Assembly: GCF_001623875.1 (NCBI RefSeq)
Contig: NZ_LWAE01000015.1
Span: 1 to 60,512 of the forward strand
Source of the DNA: Clostridium magnum DSM 2767
GTDB lineage: Bacteria; Bacillota; Clostridia; Clostridiales; Clostridiaceae
DNA: 60,512 nucleotides
Direction of reading: 5' to 3'
Below the pieces are notes generated by a model. It saw nothing but the letters and a program-made list of their open reading frames with translations, searched no databases and had not been told where the DNA came from. Made by a program: the position numbers and the translations under genes. Positions 14,550 to 21,085 of this stretch are shown here, in pieces (the first letter of the stretch is position 1; each line of letters opens with the position of its first letter).

Positions 14550-14996
14550 ATGGGAGATTGTAAACATTATAATCAAGGATATTGCTATTACTATAGTGAT
14601 AGCAGAACTAAAGATTTTTGCGAAAATATATGCGAGAACAACTGTGGAGAAGAGCTTGAGAATGGTAAGCAAGAAGAAACTTGCGGAAATCCATACTCTG
14701 ATTTATGGGTAAGTTTAAAGTATACTCTTGAAGGAAGTGAATACTGCAAAGAGATAAGAGAAGATGATACAGCACCAGCTTTTAATTCAGCATTGTGCAA
14801 TGAATGTTTAGAAAAGAATTGTAAGTTCATAGATATATGTGCAGCACTTTATGAAATGAATAGAGAGGATCATGAGAATGATGAGATAGATAATTCCGAT
14901 GAAGAGATGGATTGTTTAGGATGCATCCTAAATAAAGAAAATGCCTGTGCTGACTGTTGCAGAGATTGGTACAATGAGGAGGATTTAGATGATTAA
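14550..14996 (+). CDS. Cys-rich acidic protein, 148 aa
   Basis: At least sixteen cysteines, with the opening GDCKHYNQGYCYYYSDSRTK and later CNECLEKNCKFIDIC and CLGCILNKENACADCC, and a strongly acidic C-terminus. The arrangement suggests several metal knuckles. The ATG at 14550 is six bases after GGAGG. Overlaps the next gene by eight bases. Function unknown. Confidence 0.6.
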   Translation: MGDCKHYNQGYCYYYSDSRTKDFCENICENNCGEELENGKQEETCGNPYSDLWVSLKYTLEGSEYCKEIREDDTAPAFNSALCNECLEKNCKFIDICAALYEMNREDHENDEIDNSDEEMDCLGCILNKENACADCCRDWYNEEDLDD

Positions 14997-15348
14997 ATAT
15001 GAAAACAGAGATAACTTTAGAGAGAGAATCCATACCTTAGAGGTTACGTTACAAAGTGGAGAGTATAAAGGGACTTTAAAACAAGAGATTAGTGGTAATT
15101 GCTTTGGAATGAATATATTAAACTTCTTTAGCCCAGAGAGCTTAGAAGTAGAATACTTATTAGAAAATAACTGTAATTTAGAGTTTATTGGAGAAGATGA
15201 TGATGGAGAAGAATGGTTTAGATGCATCTTAAAAGATGACGAAGGGAATGAGTGCGAAATAGAGGATTATACTTATGATTTAGAAAGATTAATTGTAAAA
15301 CTTGAAATAGTAGATTGTAAAATTAAAGATAATACGCTAACTAAGTAA
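14989..15348 (+). CDS. DUF5406-like protein, 119 aa
   Basis: LEVTLQSGEYKGTLKQEISG followed by NCFGMNIL recalls the DUF5406 family of phage and bacterial proteins with a GT...GNC.G motif. Acidic overall. It overlaps the preceding gene, implying translational coupling. The last codons lie within a copy of repeat B. Family assignment is tentative. Confidence 0.5.
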   Translation: MIKYENRDNFRERIHTLEVTLQSGEYKGTLKQEISGNCFGMNILNFFSPESLEVEYLLENNCNLEFIGEDDDGEEWFRCILKDDEGNECEIEDYTYDLERLIVKLEIVDCKIKDNTLTK

Positions 15349-15354
15349 AGCAAA
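15328..15354 (+). repeat. Intergenic repeat B, partial copy 3
   Basis: GATAATACGCTAACTAAGTA, AAGCAAA matches the right half of 12126-12170. It covers the stop codon of the preceding gene, so the repeat can intrude into coding sequence. Confidence 0.55.
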
Positions 15355-15380
15355 TACTTTTGAGAAGGAAGTGATTAAAA

Positions 15381-15635
15381 ATGGATGATATAAAGAAGGT
15401 TCCGCCAGCCAGCTATCCACCTCCTAAAAGGCCTCCAATGCAAACAAATCAATGTGAGCATAAATTTATTCATATGGAAACTTCAAGGCAACACGGAGAA
15501 GATGCTTGGATAGGAGTAAGACCAGGTAAGGAGTGGAAAAGAATAGATAGATTTTTCTGTGAAAAATGTCTTGAATTCAAAGAGATTACTAAAACTGCAA
15601 TGTGTTATGAAGACAAGCCAGAATGGTTTGATTAA
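15381..15635 (+). CDS. Small Cys/His protein, 84 aa
   Basis: A proline-rich start (VPPASYPPPKRPPMQ) precedes a CEHKFIHMET...FFCEKCLEF pattern, a likely zinc site of C-H-C-C type. AAGGAAGTG precedes the ATG. Function unknown. Confidence 0.6.
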   Translation: MDDIKKVPPASYPPPKRPPMQTNQCEHKFIHMETSRQHGEDAWIGVRPGKEWKRIDRFFCEKCLEFKEITKTAMCYEDKPEWFD

Positions 15636-15665
15636 ATCAAAGAAATTGTAAAGGGGACATGAGAG

Positions 15666-15842
15666 ATGTACAGAGTTATGATAAAAAATATACTGGTAAA
15701 TTTATGGATGTTTACTGATGAAAAATTTGAAACAATAGATGCTGCTAAAATTGATGTTGAAAAAAGAGTAAATGCTGGACAACGTTTGAATGACTTAAAA
15801 ATCATGAAAGAGTGTGAAGATATAAAAGTTAAAGTTGTATAG
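15666..15842 (+). CDS. Hypothetical 58-aa protein
   Basis: MYRVMIKNILVNLWMFTDEK continues into a helix and a short C-terminal strand. It follows AAAGGGGACATGAG. Not recognised. Confidence 0.5.
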   Translation: MYRVMIKNILVNLWMFTDEKFETIDAAKIDVEKRVNAGQRLNDLKIMKECEDIKVKVV

Positions 15843-15860
15843 CAAAGGCAGGTGCTAATA

Positions 15861-16013
15861 ATGACTAATAAAGAAAAATTTATGGAATATGCAAAGAACA
15901 GAATCAGAAAAAAGGATTATAAAAGAAGAAAGTTACTTTGGGATCTAGGAGATGTACAAGCTAAGGGAATTGAGAGATGTGCTAATGGTTTATGGAGAAA
16001 CGGACAAAAGTAG
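15861..16013 (+). CDS. Basic 50-aa protein
   Basis: Very basic (KNRIRKKDYKRRKLLWDLGD) and possibly nucleic-acid binding. GGCAGGTG is a weak but plausible site. Function unknown. Confidence 0.45.
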   Translation: MTNKEKFMEYAKNRIRKKDYKRRKLLWDLGDVQAKGIERCANGLWRNGQK

Positions 16014-16029
16014 ATAGGAGGCACAGTAT

Positions 16030-16158
16030 ATGCTAGAAACAATACTGGGAGCAGTGGCTATAGCAACTGTAATCATAACATTTTCTTTATGCAAGGCGGC
16101 AGGTAAATCAGATAGAGGTTTGGATCATCCAGAAAGAATAAATCTGAGGGGGAAGTAA
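16030..16158 (+). CDS. Single-pass membrane peptide, 42 aa
   Basis: MLETILGAVAIATVIITFSL is one membrane helix followed by a short charged tail. TAGGAGGC gives a strong site. Two bases separate it from the next gene. Function unknown. Confidence 0.5.
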   Translation: MLETILGAVAIATVIITFSLCKAAGKSDRGLDHPERINLRGK

Positions 16159-16160
16159 AG

Positions 16161-16517
16161 TTGGATATAGCATATGTAGGAGGACCATATAGAGCTAAAA
16201 CAAAATTAGGAATAATTAGAAACATAATTGTTGCTAGAAAAGTTGCAAAGAAACTATGGAAGCTAGGATATGGAGTGATTTGTCCTCATAGCAATTCTGC
16301 ATTATTTAATAATCTTCCCGAAGAGAGTTTTATAAATGGAGATATTGAAATGTTAAAAAGGTGTGATGTTTTGGTATTGGTACCTGGTTGGGAAAATTCA
16401 GCAGGAACTCTTGGTGAGATTGAAACTGCAATACAAAACCATATTCCAATATACGAATTAGAAGGGGACAATTTGATTGGATTAGAAATAAATTATGCAG
16501 AAAACGTAGAGGGGTGA
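16161..16517 (+). CDS. DUF4406 / nucleoside 2-deoxyribosyltransferase-like protein, 118 aa
   Basis: The start DIAYVGGPYRA and the later NGDIEMLKRCDVLVLVPGWE, then SAGTLGEIETA, match the DUF4406 branch of the nucleoside deoxyribosyltransferase superfamily, with the expected Rossmann-like order. Superfamily members cleave or move N-glycosidic bonds of nucleosides; in phages a role in nucleotide metabolism or NAD handling is possible but unproven. TTG start after GAGGGGGAAG. Confidence 0.75.
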   Translation: MDIAYVGGPYRAKTKLGIIRNIIVARKVAKKLWKLGYGVICPHSNSALFNNLPEESFINGDIEMLKRCDVLVLVPGWENSAGTLGEIETAIQNHIPIYELEGDNLIGLEINYAENVEG

Positions 16518-16523
16518 TAAATT

Positions 16524-16943
16524 GTGAGAGATTGGACTCCAGTAGAAATAGAATTCTTAAAAGAAAAAAGTTTTTTATTAAAAACGGACGAAATTGCAAA
16601 ATTATTAGGACGAACAAAACATTCCGTAAAAAGCAAAATAGAAAATATGATTTTTAAAGGTCAATTATTAAATAGAGATGGTTCAAAAGGCCATAGGAAT
16701 ATCAACAATAATTCAGAATCGAAAGGGAGAAATAAAACTAAGGAACTAAACATAATAAAGGAAAGTTTCAACTTAAAGGATGATATAAAAATAAAAGCAA
16801 AAATAAGTACTAGACAAGCTGAAATAATCGAAGGTAAAATAATTCAAAAAACAGACTTCATGATAATTGTAAAAGCAGGTAATTACCCTATAAGTTTTAA
16901 ATACATAGATTTTTATACAAAGAACTGCATTGTTATCCAATAA
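16524..16943 (+). CDS. SANT/Myb-like HTH protein with C-terminal small barrel, 139 aa
   Basis: Residues 1-45 (RDWTPVEIEFLKEKSFLLKT...AKLLGRTKHSVKSKI) are a Myb/SANT-type helix-turn-helix. After a polar linker, IIEGKIIQKTDFMIIVKAGN...FYTKNC looks like the small beta-barrel found at the end of many phage proteins. A DNA-binding regulator of the early region is likely. Confidence 0.65.
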   Translation: MRDWTPVEIEFLKEKSFLLKTDEIAKLLGRTKHSVKSKIENMIFKGQLLNRDGSKGHRNINNNSESKGRNKTKELNIIKESFNLKDDIKIKAKISTRQAEIIEGKIIQKTDFMIIVKAGNYPISFKYIDFYTKNCIVIQ

Positions 16944-16964
16944 AATTATAATGGAAGTGAGAAA

Positions 16965-17147
16965 ATGGGAAATAGTATAGGAAACATGACACTAAATGAA
17001 GCAATAGATCATTGCAGAGAAATTATTAGAAAATCAAATAGTTGTGATGAATGTATAAATCAACATGCGCAGTTACTTTTATGGCTAGAAGAGCTAAAAA
17101 ACTTAAGAGAATTTAAGAGGAAGATTGTAGAGGCTGTAAAGTCTTAA
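16965..17147 (+). CDS. Conserved small phage protein, 60 aa
   Basis: LNEAIDHCREIIRKSNSCDE...CINQHAQLLLWLEELKNLRE matches a short family (HC......C..H.QL..WL.ELK) found at the end of phage early operons. Role unknown. It is the last gene before a gene-free gap. Confidence 0.65.
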   Translation: MGNSIGNMTLNEAIDHCREIIRKSNSCDECINQHAQLLLWLEELKNLREFKRKIVEAVKS

Positions 17148-17516
17148 AGTTAACTTACTTAATATTATGTAAATAGAATAAAAAGTAAACCAGTAGATAG
17201 GAAAGATTTAATTATCAATTCAGTATCAAAAACGACCAATTATAAAACTAACAAAAAATAAAACTGCAGCAGACATAGTTATCACATTTTAATAGTATTA
17301 AAACTCATCTTAAAACCTAATCCAATAAAAAGTGACTAAATGAACATATAGTATTTATTTAGAGTATCCCCTATTCAAATAAAGATGAAATTTTTAAAAA
17401 GTGTTTAAATAACATTGCTATAGAATTAATAAACACTTATTTGCTTATATTATAGTAATTAAATAAACAAATTGTTATAATATAAGCAAATATTAAATAA
17501 AAGAGGTTGGGATTAT
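17148..17516. other. Gene-free region between the early operon and the serine recombinase
   Basis: About 370 AT-rich bases. The first 250 hold nothing I recognise. The last 120 contain the nested inverted repeats listed at 17399. Confidence 0.6.
17399..17491. promoter_or_regulatory. Candidate res/operator site of the serine recombinase
   Basis: Two inverted repeats lie back to back: AAGTGTTTA/TAAACACTT (17399-17407 and 17430-17438) and ATTTGCTTATATTATA with its exact complement (17439-17454 and 17476-17491 including the flanking pair). Resolvases bind such two-fold sites just upstream of their own gene for recombination and autoregulation. The spacings differ from those of Tn3-type res, so function is inferred. 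Confidence 0.5.
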
Positions 17517-18077
17517 ATGAATATAGCATATGTAAGAGTTAGTACTGTTGATCAAAATGAGGAAAGACAAATTAAGGCATTAGAAAGATTTAATATAGAA
17601 AAGTGGTTTATGGAAAAAGTTAGCGCAAAAGATACCAAAAGAGCAAAGTTACAAGAAATGCTTGAATTTATCAGAGAAGGAGACGTTATATATATTCACG
17701 ATTTCAGCAGACTAGCTAGAAGCACAAAAGATTTACTCGGCATGGTTGATTACTTTAAAAGCAAGGGCGTGGAGTTAGTGAGTAACAAAGAGAATATAGA
17801 TACTAATACAGCATCTGGTAAGTTAATGCTAACTATGATAAGCGCTATCTATGAATTCGAAAGATCAAATTTATTGGAACGTCAGAGAGAGGGAATTGCA
17901 ATAGCTAAAAGTAAAGGTAAATACAAGGGGAGGAAACGGATAGGATATCCTGATAACTGGAATGAGATTTATGCAAGATGGAAAAACAGAGATATTACTG
18001 GAAATGAAGCAATGGATTTACTAGGTCTTAAAAGAAATACATTTTACAATCTTATAAAAGAGCATGAAGAAAAATAA
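17517..18077 (+). CDS. Serine recombinase, resolvase/invertase type, 186 aa
   Basis: The catalytic domain starts MNIAYVRVSTVDQNEERQ with the nucleophile Ser9. RLARSTKDLL (about 64-73) carries the active-site arginines, and the E helix IYEFERSNLLERQREGIAIA is followed by a C-terminal HTH (NEAMDLLGLKRNTFYNLIKE). The length is that of resolvases and invertases, not of large integrases. In a circular element a resolvase would reduce multimers to monomers. It follows an inverted-repeat region. Confidence 0.9.
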   Translation: MNIAYVRVSTVDQNEERQIKALERFNIEKWFMEKVSAKDTKRAKLQEMLEFIREGDVIYIHDFSRLARSTKDLLGMVDYFKSKGVELVSNKENIDTNTASGKLMLTMISAIYEFERSNLLERQREGIAIAKSKGKYKGRKRIGYPDNWNEIYARWKNRDITGNEAMDLLGLKRNTFYNLIKEHEEK

Positions 18078-18120
18078 TTAATAGTAGATACATAATAATT
18101 TACTCTAAGGAGGAAGATTA

Positions 18121-18597
18121 GTGGCATATAGTAAATATTATTACAAAAAAGCTGAGGAAATGTTAAGTGAGTATACAATGTTACAAAGTGAAATAAAAAA
18201 CCTTGAATTAGATATTGAGGAATCTGAAAAAGAATATAAAGGATGTGGAGCTATAGCATATGAAGAAAGGACAAGTTCCACAAATGCATTTAATAGCTCT
18301 GTTGAAAATGAAATGTTAAGCAGAAGAAAGAGAATGGATAGTTTAGTAGACTTAAAACGTAGTAAGGAAATAAGAGTAGAGAGAATAAATAATGCATTAG
18401 AGGTATTAAATAATAAAGAAATAAGAATTATTGAATTAAAATTTTTTTCGGAGAGGAAGAAAAGCTGGACGAATGTTTCAAGAAAAATTGATATGTGTGA
18501 GGCATGGTGCAGAAAATTAAAAGATAGGGCAATAGAAAAAATGATACCCATATTATTCGTATTTGAAGTTAGTAGCGAAAAAGTGGCGAAAAAATAG
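18121..18597 (+). CDS. ArpU/RinA-like late transcription regulator, 158 aa
   Basis: An N-terminal coiled coil (about 1-100) is followed by a sigma-region-4-like HTH: NNKEIRIIELKFFSERKKSW then TNVSRKIDMCEAWCRKLKDR. This is the organisation of ArpU/RinA activators that switch on the packaging and structural genes of Gram-positive phages. GTG start after AAGGAGG. It is in the expected place, upstream of terminase. Confidence 0.75.
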   Translation: MAYSKYYYKKAEEMLSEYTMLQSEIKNLELDIEESEKEYKGCGAIAYEERTSSTNAFNSSVENEMLSRRKRMDSLVDLKRSKEIRVERINNALEVLNNKEIRIIELKFFSERKKSWTNVSRKIDMCEAWCRKLKDRAIEKMIPILFVFEVSSEKVAKK

Positions 18598-18720
18598 CGA
18601 AAAAAAGTATAGAAGAGTAGCATTTTTTTCAGATATACTTAAATCATGGAAAATATCAAATCGGCAGTATTACCAGCAGGGACTACAATGGTAATATGTT
18701 GTACTTAAAATCTTCCTAAA

Positions 18721-18754
18721 GCACTTGGAGAAATCCAGGTGCTAATTTATTTTT
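18721..18754 (+). terminator. Terminator with GAAA tetraloop
   Basis: GCACTTGGA-GAAA-TCCAGGTGC, nine pairs including one G-T, followed by taatttattttt. A GNRA loop with a T-rich tail fits an intrinsic terminator after the ArpU-like gene. Confidence 0.7.
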
Positions 18755-18767
18755 GGAGGGATTCGCT

Positions 18768-18926
18768 ATGGGAGGATTAAATAAAAAAGACTCAAAGAAT
18801 AGCAAAAATAAATCCAAATATGAAAAAGACAGATACGAAGAGTTGACTGATGAAGATTTTAGAAGAATGATGGAAGATGCTCCAACATATCGGAGATTTA
18901 AGGGAGCTCTAAGACGAACCAGATAG
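18768..18926 (+). CDS. Basic 52-aa phage protein
   Basis: Ser/Asn/Lys-rich start (GGLNKKDSKNSKNKSKYEKD), then YEELTDEDFRRMMEDAP, a motif seen in small proteins near phage terminase genes. TTGGAGGG precedes the ATG. Role unknown. Confidence 0.5.
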   Translation: MGGLNKKDSKNSKNKSKYEKDRYEELTDEDFRRMMEDAPTYRRFKGALRRTR

Positions 18927-18953
18927 ATACCTTATGTAATATACTCCCAGAGG

Positions 18954-18962
18954 TGGTATAAT
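18954..18962 (+). promoter_or_regulatory. Extended -10 promoter of the DUF4236 moron
   Basis: TGGTATAAT (18954-18962) is an extended -10 element; no good -35 box is visible. With the terminator at 19515 it makes the DUF4236 gene an independent unit. Confidence 0.5.
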
Positions 18963-18983
18963 ATAATAAAAGGGGGTTATTAC

Positions 18984-19529
18984 ATGGGATTCAGTTTTAG
19001 AAAATCAATAAAAATAGGTAAAAATACCAGAATTAATTTTAGCAAAACAGGTGGAATAGGAATCTCGACAGGAGTTAAGGGTGCTAGAGTAAGCATGAAT
19101 AAAAAAGGAGTCAGAACTACACTTGGTGTAGGTGGATTACAATATAGAAAAGATTATAACTTTAAAAGTACTGCAAGAAAAAAAGAGATACCTAAAGACA
19201 TTGTAATGTATACTTTACCAGAAGGAGTATATATACCCAAAGTACCAGCTAAAATAACTAATTGGACTATTGGATCAATAGTTTTAGTAATTGCAGGTTT
19301 TGTTTTTATACCTGTACTATTATTAGCAGTTCCTAGTTTACTATTTACATTAGGAATAATGGCTACTAATAAAGAGTTTAAAAGTTCATATTTAACACAA
19401 AGAGCTATACAACTTTACAAGACAGGGAATTTTGAACTCAGCAAAAAATATTGTATTAAAGCAATAAAAAAGTTTGAAAATAATAATTCTGCAAAAACAC
19501 TATTAAAACACTTAGAAGCATCACATTGA
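18984..19529 (+). CDS. DUF4236 membrane protein, likely moron, 181 aa
   Basis: GFSFRKSIKIGKNTRINFSK then GGIGISTGVKGARVSM is the signature DUF4236 start. Two adjacent membrane segments follow (about residues 93-130), then a helical TPR-like tail (AIQLYKTGNFELSKKYCIKA). DUF4236 proteins are of unknown function. It has its own promoter and terminator inside the phage late-gene entry region, the hallmark of a moron expressed in the lysogen. Confidence 0.75.
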   Translation: MGFSFRKSIKIGKNTRINFSKTGGIGISTGVKGARVSMNKKGVRTTLGVGGLQYRKDYNFKSTARKKEIPKDIVMYTLPEGVYIPKVPAKITNWTIGSIVLVIAGFVFIPVLLLAVPSLLFTLGIMATNKEFKSSYLTQRAIQLYKTGNFELSKKYCIKAIKKFENNNSAKTLLKHLEASH

Positions 19530-19544
19530 TGCTTCTTTTTATTT
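19515..19544 (+). terminator. Intrinsic terminator of the DUF4236 gene
   Basis: GAAGCATCA-cat-TGATGCTTC followed by TTTTTATTT. The stem covers the stop codon at 19527-19529. Confidence 0.85.
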
Positions 19545-19559
19545 AGAGGAGGTGGTAAT

Positions 19560-20132
19560 ATGAATGCGGTTGAACCCATAAGAGATATTCAGTTAGTTTA
19601 TGATATAGCAGATTATTTAAAAACAAAAAACAAAAGGGATTATATTATGTTTTTAATCGGAGTAAATACTGGTCTAAGAATATCAGATATATTGAAGCTT
19701 AGAACAAGAGATATAAAAGATTCAAAAGGTAAAATCAGAAATCATATTACCCTTCAGGAAGAGAAAACAGGAAAAGATAAAAAAGTCATAATAAATGATG
19801 ATTTAAAACCAATTTTAAAAGAATATTTGATAGATAAAAAAGAATATGAATTTATAATTAAAAGTCCCAAGGGAACTAACAAATCACTAAGTAGACAACA
19901 AGCTTACAGAATACTTCATGAAGTTGGAGAAGTATTTGATATAGATAGTATGGGCTGCCATACTCTAAGAAAAACCCTTGGATATCATTATTATAAAGAA
20001 AAAAAGGATATTGCAGGATTAATGGATTTATATAACCACTCAAGTGAAGCTGTAACACTTAGATATATTGGTGTAAATCAAGATAATAAAGATAAAATAA
20101 TTAGCAAACTTAAATTCATAAGAAAGAGTTAA
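19560..20132 (+). CDS. Short tyrosine recombinase, 190 aa
   Basis: Only the catalytic domain is present. The conserved residues can be placed: Arg in NTGLRISD (about 40), Lys in EEKTGK (about 72), HTLRKT (about 140-145), NHSS (about 160) and Tyr in LRYIG (about 170). The arm- and core-binding domains of full integrases are missing. Similar short recombinases lie between the late regulator and terminase in other Firmicutes phages. It may help DNA processing more than chromosomal integration. Confidence 0.85.
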   Translation: MNAVEPIRDIQLVYDIADYLKTKNKRDYIMFLIGVNTGLRISDILKLRTRDIKDSKGKIRNHITLQEEKTGKDKKVIINDDLKPILKEYLIDKKEYEFIIKSPKGTNKSLSRQQAYRILHEVGEVFDIDSMGCHTLRKTLGYHYYKEKKDIAGLMDLYNHSSEAVTLRYIGVNQDNKDKIISKLKFIRKS

Positions 20133-20161
20133 AAACGGAAGTATTTTTTTATTTACTCTAG

Positions 20162-20190
20162 AATGTTACATAAAAATAAGATGTAACATT
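20162..20190 (+). terminator. Hairpin after the short tyrosine recombinase
   Basis: AATGTTACAT (20162-20171) and its exact complement ATGTAACATT (20181-20190) around a 9-base loop; a T-run follows about 12 bases later. Probably a terminator; a recombinase site is an alternative. Confidence 0.55.
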
Positions 20191-20374
20191 AAGGGTATAT
20201 TTTTTTATGCATATTAATGTAGGTAAAATGTCTTTATGAGTTTACAAAATTAATAAAACGTAACATTATTACATAGAATTTTTAACACAATTCAAATTTA
20301 GCAGACGTATTCATCAATAGATTATATCAAGTATGTTATGATAAATAAAAGTTAAAGATTAAATATTATAATAA

Positions 20375-20531
20375 ATGTGGTGGCGGAATAGGTAGACGCT
20401 TCGTGCAGGCACTTTCAAGGTCATGTTTTGATGTAGCTAGCTGTCTAACGGACAGATATGGGGTTACCAGTCCTCAAAACCAAGCTGGGTAGAGCACGTT
20501 GACTATGTAAGGTGCAAATCCTTATCCACAT
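20375..20531 (+). ncRNA. tRNA-shaped RNA with an 87-nt domain in place of the anticodon loop
   Basis: Acceptor-like ATGTGG (20375-20380) pairs with CCACAT (20526-20531). A tRNA-Leu-like D-arm GGCGGAATAGGTAGACGC ends at 20399. A T-arm TAAGG-TGCAAAT-CCTTA spans 20508-20524. Where the anticodon stem should be, CGTGC (20402-20406) pairs with GCACG (20494-20498), but it encloses 87 bases, not seven. Inside lie GTTTTGA/TCAAAAC (20425-20431 and 20474-20480), CTGTC/GACAG (20441-20455) and a possible pseudoknot CCAG/CTGG (20467-20470 and 20485-20488). No CCA is encoded. It is not a normal tRNA; function unknown. Confidence 0.5.
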
Positions 20532-20532
20532 A

Positions 20533-20562
20533 ATAGGCACTCAATAGTGGGTGCCTATTTTT
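20533..20562 (+). terminator. Intrinsic terminator after the tRNA-like RNA
   Basis: ATAGGCAC (20533-20540) pairs with GTGCCTAT (20551-20558), extended by two further pairs, followed by TTTTT. It begins two bases after the tRNA-like fold, marking that RNA's 3' end. Confidence 0.8.
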
Positions 20563-20600
20563 GTTGCATAATATAAAGAACATTTAGAGGAGTTAGTGCA

Positions 20601-20978
20601 ATGAATGAAGCCTTAATAAATAAGAAAGCCAAGTATAGAACGATGGCTATAAGATTTACTAATAAGATAAATAACTTTGTAAGAGTATTAGATAAGTGTG
20701 AAGTAAAAGCTAGGGATTCATTAGAAACAATTATATTTAAAAAATATCTTGAGCTAGGAGATGTAGTTAAGGTGGCTGATTATATAAATAATCAAGGCCA
20801 CAGGATAATGACTAACTCCTATAAAGGAGAAAGAAAGTACATATCAAATGATATAGCTGATATAATAAACAACCCTAATAGCAGCGTAGATAATGAATTA
20901 GTAAATGCAATTAAAGAGATGAAGGACATCAATAGAATGCTAATAAAGATGAATGCCAAGAGGCTATTAAAGGCGTAG
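20601..20978 (+). CDS. Hypothetical basic phage protein, 125 aa
   Basis: Lys/Arg-rich and helical (KAKYRTMAIRFTNKINNFVR; NQGHRIMTNSYKGERKYISN). It sits directly before the packaging site and terminase. A DNA-binding accessory of packaging is possible. Not recognised. Confidence 0.6.
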   Translation: MNEALINKKAKYRTMAIRFTNKINNFVRVLDKCEVKARDSLETIIFKKYLELGDVVKVADYINNQGHRIMTNSYKGERKYISNDIADIINNPNSSVDNELVNAIKEMKDINRMLIKMNAKRLLKA

Positions 20979-21085
20979 GTACTTCCAGAACCCTTGAAAG
21001 ATGCGGGTCGAACGATGCCCGAGGTTTTTCTAGATATAAAATTTTTAAAATCGATGTTTCCGTTTCCTAAAGGTGGTGATAACTA
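20979..21085 (+). other. Candidate cos/packaging region
   Basis: The 107-base gap before the small terminase gene contains an unusually G+C-rich island, GATGCGGGTCGAACGATGCC then CGAGG (about 21000-21024), in otherwise AT-rich DNA. The terminase is of the lambda gpA family, which cuts at a cos site lying next to the small-subunit gene. This is the best cos candidate; the cut position cannot be read from sequence. Confidence 0.45.

Noticed and set aside
16161..16517. A known anti-defence NAD-processing enzyme
   Set aside because: Only the DUF4406/deoxyribosyltransferase fold can be supported; there is no evidence for the substrate.
17148..17398. Possible small genes between the early operon and the serine recombinase
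   Set aside because: No ORF with a ribosome binding site; stop codons are frequent on both strands.
20522..20530. A perfect DnaA box TTATCCACA in the T-arm/acceptor part of the tRNA-like RNA
   Set aside because: Single, without AT-rich or iteron context; better explained by the T-arm and acceptor pairing.
20375..20531. A normal tRNA-Leu gene
   Set aside because: D-arm and T-arm match, but no 7-base anticodon loop can be formed at the right place, two acceptor-proximal pairs fail and no CCA is encoded.
20375..20531. A tRNA interrupted by a group I intron
   Set aside because: The inserted part is under 100 bases, far shorter than a group I core, and I could not find P3/P7-type elements.
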